DNA from: Galaxea fascicularis
Lineage: Eukaryota > Cnidaria > Anthozoa > Scleractinia > Euphylliidae
DNA length: 64,000 nt
Assembly (NCBI GenBank): GCA_948470475.1
Contig: OX419336.1
Span: 11,345,395 to 11,409,394, forward strand
Reading direction: 5' to 3'
The notes beneath the pieces were generated by a model, which saw only the letters and a list, made by a program, of their open reading frames with translations, had not been told where the DNA came from and did not search any database. The translations under genes were made by a program, and so were the position numbers. Shown here in pieces: positions 57,126-64,000 of the stretch. The stretch's first letter is position 1, and each line of letters begins with the position of its first letter.

Positions 57126-58252
57126 TTAAACGATGTGCAAGGTTGTTTGGGTGCTGTTGGCGTTCGCGGATAGTTCTGTCTGGATGGTTCCCAGTAAAGG
57201 TAACGGTATTGGTGATCCGTAGGAGAAAATTCTGCGCTTGGTGTTTTCTGGAACTTGTTTCTTAACCTTATATAATTCCCTGAAGGTTTTCTCATCGATG
57301 AGGTCAACTGATGCTCCGGAGTCGACTAACATTTCCAATTGCTTTCCGTCAATCGTGATTTTGCACATAGGTTGTTTGTCACGGCCTACTGTGTAAACAC
57401 ATTCATCTTCTTCACCAGGGTCTTGATGCGTGACATGTTTCGCCGACTCGGGTGGGTTTGTTCTGCAAACGCGGGCAAAATGGTTTAGTTTGCCACATGA
57501 GCTGCACTTCCTGTTCTTCGCGGGGCAGGAGTCGTTGTGAGGGTATGTTCCACCACAGTTTCTACATTTTTCGTCTTTTCCGTCGAGCTTTCGGGACTGG
57601 TCACGGTTGCGTGACTCATGGCGACTTTGCTGACGGCGCTGTTAACCCTTTGCTTGTGTTGGTGTTCCCTTTTTCTGTGGTTTTACTACGTTCACGGTTT
57701 TCTCCGGACTTTCAAACTCCTTTGCTTGTTTTTCGCTCAATTCTAGAGCTCTACCAGCTTTCATGAGACCGGCTAAGTCGAGGTCTTCTTTCAGAGCTTT
57801 GCGCCGAAGGGAGTTTGACTGGCAGTTCAAGATCATCTGTTCTTTGATTTCTTTGTCTGCATTTGCGAAATCGCAGGTTTTTGCCAGGCTTCTCAAACGT
57901 GTATGGAAACTGTCCAGAGTTTCGCCATCCTTTTGCTTTGCCTATCGGAAGTTATATACTTCGTATGTTACGTTGACTTGTGGAGAGAAGTGCGCGGTTA
58001 GTTTTTCGACGGCCTTCTTGTAATCCTTGTCCTCACCGACGTCTTGAAGCGTGTCGAAGATCTCGTCGACCTCTGGACCGCCATAATGCAACAGAAGGGC
58101 TCTTTTCTGCTTGTCTTCGCTAATACCCATTGCAATGGTTAATCTCTCGAAGCGTGCTAACCATTTCTTCCATCTAGGGCCTGCATTTCCATCTCGGTGA
58201 ACGTCAAACGGTGGGAAGTTTGGTAGGGAAATCGCCATTGTTTTGATTTCGC
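57126..58252 (-). pseudogene. Gypsy gag and protease (broken)
   Basis: The gag region (about 57642-58252) has FDVHRDGNAGPRWKKWLARF and a retrotransposon-gag fold. Zinc knuckles (CRNCG, CSSCGKLNHFARVC) lie at about 57465-57570, and an aspartic protease with LVDSGASVDLID at 57126-57368. Stops interrupt gag at about 57640 and 57942. Confidence 0.85.
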
Positions 58253-58366
58253 GGGAAATCGTTTTGGAATTCTCTTCGGAAATCTCTTTGGAAATCGCTT
58301 CGGAAATCCTGTCAAATCCTTGTAGAACACGCTCTGTGGGTTCTTTGCTTGGTCCTCGTCGCCAGA

Positions 58367-58491
58367 TGTGGTGTTTACGCTTAAATAAACACTCGAAAAC
58401 CACTTGTTTGAACACAACGACATTTACTCAAACAGACATGATGGCTAGATACAAAAAACAGCTCTCTCCTAGACCGCGTGGGTTATTTGCA
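58367..58491 (-). repeat. Gypsy upstream LTR
   Basis: 125 bp. Just inside, the element strand reads TCTGGCGACGAGGACC, the likely primer-binding region. Confidence 0.85.
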
Positions 58492-58643
58492 TAAATGACT
58501 GACAGGTCTAGAAACACTACAGTCATAACTCTAGCATCCGATTTCAAAGTGTTTCCAAATTATCGCTCGTGTGATTGCCAACATATTTTTGGACCACTAT
58601 TTGGTCGCCACATGACATATTATGTTTCTTCATATTCCTCTAG

Positions 58644-58879
58644 AACAGTTTCTTGTCCCTTCCTTCCAACAGTCCATGCCTCACGCACTTCGTTATCTCA
58701 ACGTTACTGTAAATGTTGATCCAGAGAAAGAAAAGATGCTCCACGAACGAGAACAGAAAACCAGCCGCCCTTTGAACAACAATTGGGATCGAGGTTCCGC
58801 TCGTGATCTTTTGAACGGTTACCAAGCCAGTGGAAGAATGTTCCCAAAAAAAGCTTTGCTTGAGTGTGCAACCTCCAAG
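58644..58879 (+). CDS. candidate internal exon of an unrecognised gene
   Basis: An open stretch preceded by a pyrimidine-rich acceptor (TTCATATTCCTCTAG) and followed by AAG/GTAGCC. It reads QQSMPHALRYLNVTVNVDP, then EKEKMLHEREQ, NNWDRGSARDLLNGYQ and FPKKALLECAT, with good codon use and amphipathic character, so it looks like real conserved coding. I do not recognise the family. The donor GT comes from the first bases of the adjacent MITE. Confidence 0.5.
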
Positions 58880-59258
58880 GTAGCCTGAGTATCAGGCGTT
58901 TCTAGGGTGGGGAAGGCAAAAAGAGCGAGAAAGCGAAGGAAGAAACGCCTGACACAAACAGCTTCTCAGAAGCGTTCCACCCCCACACAGTGCGTGTTAT
59001 AATTAGCCAATCAAAATCACTTCCGGTAACTGTCATGTGTCATGAGAGTAAACTTCAATATGGCGTCTGTAACCCCTGCGCTGGAAGCTTGACTTCCGGT
59101 TGACTGACGTGATGTTTCTTATTGTCTTTTGACCAATTAGCGTAACATCCAGAATCTGGATGTTGGACACAAGTGAATCAATGGCTTTGTGTCAGGCCCT
59201 TCTCCTCTTCCTTCCCCTCATCCCCGCTTCCCCGATAGGGCCTGATACTCAGGCTACC
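58879..59258. mobile_element. MITE, GGTAGCCTGAG ends
   Basis: GGTAGCCTGAGTATCAGGC and its complement GCCTGATACTCAGGCTACC form the ends of a 380-bp element directly abutting the candidate exon. Confidence 0.75.
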
Positions 59259-59373
59259 TCGGAGGATGAAAGAGGACCCTCGGGTATGGCGCTTTGTTAG
59301 GGTCAAAATTCAAACAAGTGAATTCTTCACTTAGTGAAATTTGTTGTATCTCAATTTCATCTCTTAGTCAAAT

Positions 59374-59704
59374 AGACCTTTTTACCGATACGGCGGCCAT
59401 CTTGAATTCTATTGTTTTGACTGAGAAATTATGGGCTGCCGAGGGAGCAATCGCTGTAAAATTTATCGTATACACAGCTTTCAGGATAAATTTTTACTGC
59501 TTGTCTCTCATATTCCATAACAAATATTACAAGCGTTACATCTTACTGTCACGGTATTTGGCAGTTGTTCCTATGGTTAGCGAAAAATTATTGTTAAAAG
59601 TTATCACGCCACAGTATACTTTTATAATTATTTCTCATCTGCCCCCTGGGTATCCCATAATTTCTTAGGAATTCAAGATGGCCGCCGTATCGGTAAAAAG
59701 GTCT
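59374..59704. mobile_element. MITE family B, copy 2, nested in the fold-back arm
   Basis: Second copy of 14287-14616, flanked by AT. The opposite arm of the fold-back element reads GTCAAATTGACC at this point, the uninterrupted target with a single AT. Confidence 0.85.
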
Positions 59705-59875
59705 ATTGACCATTCCTTGAATTCAGGCAAATAGCTGAATTTATCGCACTGCAAATTCATGTTATACCTAAATTCCGCTTTATTAGGGTCAACATTTAGA
59801 CATGTGAATTCGCTACTAAGTAAAATTTGTTGTATCACAATTTCACCTCTTAGTCGAAATGACCCATCCTTGAAT

Positions 59876-60543
59876 AGGCCATATTCGTATTCTCAGTTTT
59901 GAACTGGATCTAGCATGAAGTGGAGGCTCTTGCGGGGGAATACATTTGCATATGAAAAGATTCCCCCGCAAGAGCCTCCACTTCATGCTAGATCCAGTTC
60001 AATACCGAGAATACGGGTAATTGTGAAGAAGAGCTCCCCAAAAAACCTGTCGGCCGACAAACGGCCGACAGACGGCTGACAGGTTTTGCCCGAAATATAG
60101 GCTACCTGTCGGCCGACAGTCGGCCGATAGTCGGCCGACAGTTGGTAATGTGTCGGTAACCTGTCGGTAGCTTGTCGGTGAAACGTTAACACAAACCTAA
60201 ATGTTTTCTCTAAATACGCAACTGCAGCTTCTCTGAGACATGTTGTTTGCGAACTACGTCGTAATGATAATAACTCTTTTAACTAAAGGCCTTTTATATG
60301 CTATCATCGGATCAAGTAAACAATAACAATAAGCCCATTCGTTAAATAAACAACACATCTGATTGGCTGTTTTTGCATATGTTTAGCTTAGTTACTTCTT
60401 ATTGGTTTAGCAACGCAAATGCACGCAAGGTAAACAGCATTGATACATACATGAGTTTTGACATACCATAAGAGGCCGCGTTGCATTGTAGGGCGATTTG
60501 AACGAACGTGTTTGTATTGATACGTAACCTATGAATATGGCCT
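59876..60543. mobile_element. 668-bp element with AGGCCATATTC ends, nested in the fold-back arm
   Basis: The ends AGGCCATATTC and GAATATGGCCT are flanked by AT. The opposite arm keeps the empty site (CCTTGGATTCAGC). It contains the long palindrome copy 2 (59904-59997) and the CGGCCG array. Confidence 0.8.
60046..60180. repeat. CGGCCGACAG short palindromic repeat array
   Basis: GTCGGCCGAC-type 10-11-bp units recur about five to six times with variations, followed by degenerate CTGTCGGTA units. The GC-rich array stands out in an AT-rich setting. Confidence 0.7.
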
Positions 60544-60657
60544 ATTCAGCAAACAGCTGAATTAATTCATCTTTTACCTAAATTTCTCTCGAACGAGGGG
60601 ATTGGAAACTAGTTTGATTTTTCCCATGACCCTTTTCATTCTCTCTCTCGTTGCAAT

Positions 60658-60851
60658 GACGGAACAAGAGAGGCACGATTTTGTCCGAAGTATAAGGCTC
60701 TCATTGCTTGACTTAGCAAGACGAATAGAAGATGTGAAGTAGAATATATTAATGTCAGGCTACGACAAATTTCTCGGCATTTACTGCGTCTTGAAGGAGC
60801 GGAAGCCCTAACTGAAGAGGTTCGAAACTCTCTTGTAACCGTATCGTATTA
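60658..60851 (+). pseudogene. inverted copy of the 5' end of the integrase-type gene
   Basis: Reads MTEQERHDFVRSIRLSLLDL, then after frameshifts matches residues 1-45 of the opposite gene (DEVEYVIVRLRQISRHLLRL). It preserves extra N-terminal sequence absent from the other copy and is degraded by stops. Confidence 0.7.
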
Positions 60852-60941
60852 ACCTCAAATGTTTGGTCTTGCTACACATACACTCAGTTTGCCCAGGAGT
60901 CAGTTTGACACTTTCCAACGTCACTGTTGGTTAACAAGTAG

Positions 60942-61620
60942 TTAGTAATGAAGAAGTCTGACATACCTACTCAGTTTGTGGTTACCATCTATATATGTGC
61001 CAGAGGACCAATGGCCCACTGACGCAGTACTTGGCTCTAAAGGTGTAATAGTCAACCACCGCATAGCAGTGCCCTCAGGGTCATATCTATGCATTGCTTC
61101 CCGCACTCTTTGGTGTGAAACTCTGATGCCCCTTGAGACAAGTTGAGAGTGGACTCTACGGTATTCCGCATTTGGAAATTCTGTCTTAATTTGTCTTAAC
61201 ACTTCATCCACTTCGTGATCCGTCATGGTTGATCTGCTATCTCTAACTGAAATACCGTGCTCTCGTGCTCTCGTGCTCTCGAGCACGCCTCTTGACAGTG
61301 CTTTCTGATAACCCCAATGCCTCAGCAACATCTCGGAAGGTGAGGTCATAACCGAAAAGATACTCCAACTGCTCTGCTGTTATTTCGAGCCGTGGACGTC
61401 CTACACATCCATTCCCTTCTGCTGCAACAATATTCTTTCGGCTCTGCTGTTGTTGTTGTTGTTGTTTTTCAACCTGGAACAACATTGACGATATGGTTAC
61501 AAGAGAGTTGTGCACCACTTCAGTTAGGCCTTCCGCTCCTTCAAGACGCAGTAAATGCCGAGAAATTTGTCGCAGCCTGACAATAACATATTCTACTTCA
61601 TCGGTAATTGAAGCCGGCAT
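60942..61620 (-). pseudogene. helix-turn-helix / integrase-core protein, truncated and frameshifted
   Basis: Frame 61243-61620 has a coiled N-terminus with polyglutamine near residues 53-59, then CVGRPRLEITAEQLEYLF, a helix-turn-helix TFRDVAEALGLSESTVKRRA. After a frameshift, frame 60942-61349 continues with MTDHEVDEVLRQIKTEFPNA and the start of an rve-type integrase core around YIDGNHKLSRY, where it ends. This arrangement matches a family of HTH plus integrase-core proteins common in cnidarian and fish genomes. Most of the catalytic core is missing. Confidence 0.75.
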
Positions 61621-61909
61621 GTTCGATTCATCTTGCTAAGTCAAGCAATGAGAGCAAAGTACGAGAGAGAGAATGAAAAGGGTCATGGGAAAAATCAAAC
61701 TAGTTTCCAATCCCCTCGTTTGAGAGGAAGTTGACCCTAATAAAGCGGAATTTAGGTATAACATGAATTTGCAATGCGATAAATTCAGCTATTTGCTGAA
61801 TCCAAGGAATGGTCAATTTGACTAAGAGATGAAATTGAGACACAACAAATTTCAGTAAGTGAAGAATTGACTTGTCTGAATTTTGACCCTAATAAAGTGC
61901 CATACCTGG

Positions 61910-62880
61910 GAACGAGGTTCACACCTATCGACCAATAGTATGGATTTTTACTTCTCCCAATCAAAATTCGTGGTGATCGGGTCTTTTGCTTGTGACTTCT
62001 TAACTAGGGTAGGGAAGCTGTAGGTGGGTTGACTGGTGGGTCTGTGAAGCGTTTTCTTAGTTTGATTTAGAGATTTGGGGAAGTGAAGTGAGTACTGAAT
62101 GTAAGCTTGGGAATTATATGATATTTCCTTTTTTCAAATTCACTGTGTCAGTCACACAAGCACATGTGATCAAAATTGAATGGAATAAGTCATGAAGTTA
62201 CAAACGATTCATAACACTCCTAATGATATGCGAAATGGAATAACACGGAATACCAGCATGCTACTGGTTAGACATGCATGACACTACAGGATGACTATAA
62301 ATACGCTTTGGTTGAGGTGTACTCCCTTTTTGCTCAGTTTCCAGCGGAACACTGGTTTCCCCCCCCCCCTTATCCCTACCGATTCCCGTGGGTCGTATTT
62401 CTTCTGGCCAGCCCTAAGCTAAGCTGTCCCAGCTTGGCTTAGACCGCTGATTGATATTTCACCCAATTCCTTAATTCAATTGAGCCTGAATGGGAGTGTT
62501 GTTGAATAGATTACTATGCACAACTTTTCTTCCTCATGGGATTTTCGAGGATCCTATATTGTTCAGATGTCGGACGAACTCATACAGCGGTATGAGGGCC
62601 TTTTTGGGCCTGGCCTGGTTTATAAGTTAAGGTTGTACAACTGACCACTTACAAACCAAGCACTTTTTCTACGTGGCTGTGTGACCAGCGGCCATATTGG
62701 TTTAATGAAACAAAAGAAAGTATTTGCATAAAAATAGAGTTCAACTCCCAGAGGGTTAGCCTTGGGCACCAACATGGCCGCCGTGACGTCACATGCAAAC
62801 CAGCAACAACACGATTTCTTGTGCTATGCCCACCCCTCCCTGCTTGCTAACTTGCTTATTAGCTATGAATAAATAAACTG
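61910..62880. other. intergenic, no supported gene
   Basis: Mixed sequence with one C-run at 62360-62370. No coding or RNA features seen. Confidence 0.4.
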
Positions 62881-62894
62881 AATGATGCAGATGA

Positions 62895-63225
62895 ATTAAG
62901 AAATCATATGTGAACTGCGGATGTGAAATCAAATGAAGAATGATGGTCGCAGTTATGATCGCAATTTTTACAATTGCGTAAAGAAGCCTGAAAAAAACAT
63001 TCTGGACCTCAACGGGGCTTGAACCCGTGACCTCGCGATTCCGGTGCGATGCTCTATCAACTGCGCTATGAAGCCACTGACGTTGGGAGCAGGTCAATTT
63101 TGGGTTCATATGTTCCCGTGAAAGATATGAAAGTGAACAATGCATATGAAAGAAATCATATGTGAACTGCGGATGTGAAATCAATTGTAGAATGATCGTC
63201 GCAGTTATGATCCCAATTTTTATTT
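62895..63225 (-). mobile_element. tRNA-core repeat element, copy 3 (diverged)
   Basis: Two direct copies of a segment of about 75 bp starting GAAATCATATGTGAACTGCG (62900 and 63150) enclose a tRNA-like core on the minus strand. The sequence differs widely from copies 1-2, but the order is the same: terminal repeat, linker with TTGACCTGCTCCCAA, tRNA core, TTTTTTCAGGCTTCTT, terminal repeat. Confidence 0.7.
63004..63075 (-). tRNA. tRNA-like core (pseudo-tRNA, copy 3)
   Basis: Begins GGCTTCATAGCGCAGTTGAT, with B-box GGTTCAAGCCCC. The loop CCGGAAT again lacks T33. The acceptor stem pairs with two G-U wobbles. The same core type as copies 1-2, with several substitutions. Confidence 0.45.
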
Positions 63226-63659
63226 TATATTTTTCATTTCTTTTGGCCCATTGCTACTGGGTCTGTTATACGGGGGACGCAGGGGTGTGCTTGGATATGT
63301 TCCGTTCTGTACCAACTACAGAACAGTGTACATGACTTCAGTAGTCAGCTGTGGATCTTAACTGAACTTAGGCAGTGCAGTTTCATAATTCTTCTTCCCG
63401 TTTCTTGTTTCTATGAATATTAGCCGTGGTGCAACTAATAGGGTCCACCTTTCACCTCTCCCTTTAACGGGATGTACCCAGCTGGATACCCTTTAACGGG
63501 ACGTACTTCAACTGATATAAGTAAGTCACTTTCTCACTGATCTCAGTTGGAGTGCCGTGCGGAACAAACTTAAAACAAATTGCACTCAGTGATTCACTAT
63601 TCACTATTTGATTTGGGCAGCAAATGTAGTACCGCTATAAAGGAGTTCTCATTTGATTT

Positions 63660-63945
63660 TTTGGTGCAACAAAGTGCTTTGTGGCGCGACAGCTAATTCT
63701 GATAAATCATCTCAAAGCATTTTGTTGTATTTCAGTTTGGCACTTTATGGTGCTTTGATTGAGTCAGAGCGCTCAGTGATGTTTTGATAGTTGAATCCGT
63801 AACAGAGTTTTCACTGTGATGTTGAGTCACATAGCGCTTTGTGGTCTTTTGATTGGCTCACAAAGTGCTTTGTGGTGTTTTGATTAAGTCACAAAGTGCT
63901 TTGTGGTTCTTTGATTTAGTCACAGAGCGCTTTCTAATGAAAAAT
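63660..63945. repeat. minisatellite with CACAAAGTGCTTTGTGG units
   Basis: Imperfect units of about 36 bp, each holding the self-complementary CACAAAGTGCTTTGTG followed by a TTTTGATT spacer; the last three (63846-63945) are clearest and earlier ones more diverged. Confidence 0.75.
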
Positions 63946-63978
63946 TGAGAGAAGGAATTTGTCATGTTTAAAAGGTTA

Positions 63979-64000
63979 TAATAATAATAATAATAATAAT
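63979..64000. repeat. (TAA)n microsatellite at window edge
   Basis: Seven or so TAA units continuing past the window end. Confidence 0.8.

Larger units (their letters stand above)
55594..58491 (-). mobile_element. Ty3/Gypsy retrotransposon with short LTRs, integrase deleted
   Basis: Near-identical LTRs of about 125 bp begin TGTGGTGTTTACGC and end TTTGCA. Between them, on the minus strand, lie gag, protease, RT and RNase H, but the RNase H frame runs directly into the LTR at RPGKDA and integrase is absent. I found no target duplication. Several stops and frameshifts are present. Confidence 0.85.
59286..61909. mobile_element. fold-back element with long inverted arms and an integrase-type gene
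   Basis: The ends GGTATGGCGCTTTGTTAGGG and its complement near 61909 are inverted. The right arm (about 61490-61909) is matched in pieces by the left arm: 59286-59373, 59705-59876 and 60544-60860. The arms include the 5' part of the integrase-type gene, so this part is present in both orientations. The left arm also has a second copy of a unit starting TTAGGGTCAAC. Two MITEs interrupt the left arm. Confidence 0.75.

Overview
This window is nuclear DNA from an animal, most likely an anthozoan cnidarian such as a stony coral. The genes have canonical GT-AG introns and clear metazoan orthologues, are AT-rich, and sit among many short inverted-repeat elements and tRNA-derived SINEs of a kind I associate with coral genomes. 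The species assignment is inference. No bacterial operons, rRNA genes or CRISPR arrays were seen.

Layout. 1-11.5 kb is mostly intergenic. It holds one intron-bounded gene piece coding for a bacterial-like Schlafen/AlbA-associated GHKL ATPase protein with a helical C-terminus (3254-4822), plus several MITEs. 11.6-42.7 kb is a conserved gene block of four orthologues that I could assemble from spliced exons: RAB24 (minus), METTL21A (plus), TMEM129 (minus) and RABEPK (plus). They form two head-to-head pairs with short shared upstream regions. The METTL21A reading frame is split by a 7.4-kb DNA transposon of the Merlin/IS1595 type with an 8-bp target-site duplication. That transposon carries a transposase and a DUF3987-like P-loop ATPase gene. 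The ATPase gene is in turn split by a 2.6-kb piggyBac with a TTAA duplication and an uninterrupted transposase. Insertion order can therefore be read directly: METTL21A, then Merlin, then piggyBac.

42.7-64 kb is retroelement-rich: a LINE RT fragment, a Penelope-like element remnant, a single-ORF bacterial-like SF2 helicase (46131-47444), a BEL/Pao element nested in a MITE, a Ty3/Gypsy element whose integrase is deleted, an isolated candidate exon, and a fold-back element with long inverted arms carrying an integrase-type gene. Two MITEs sit in one arm of that element, and the opposite arm preserves the empty target sites.

A recurrent element with a tRNA-like core occurs three times (1.4, 12.9 and 62.9 kb). 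In two diverged copies the core is flanked by direct terminal repeats, an arrangement not typical of SINEs. The strongest candidates for something undescribed are this tRNA-core element, the Merlin element with an ATPase partner, and the AlbA/GHKL-helical protein.
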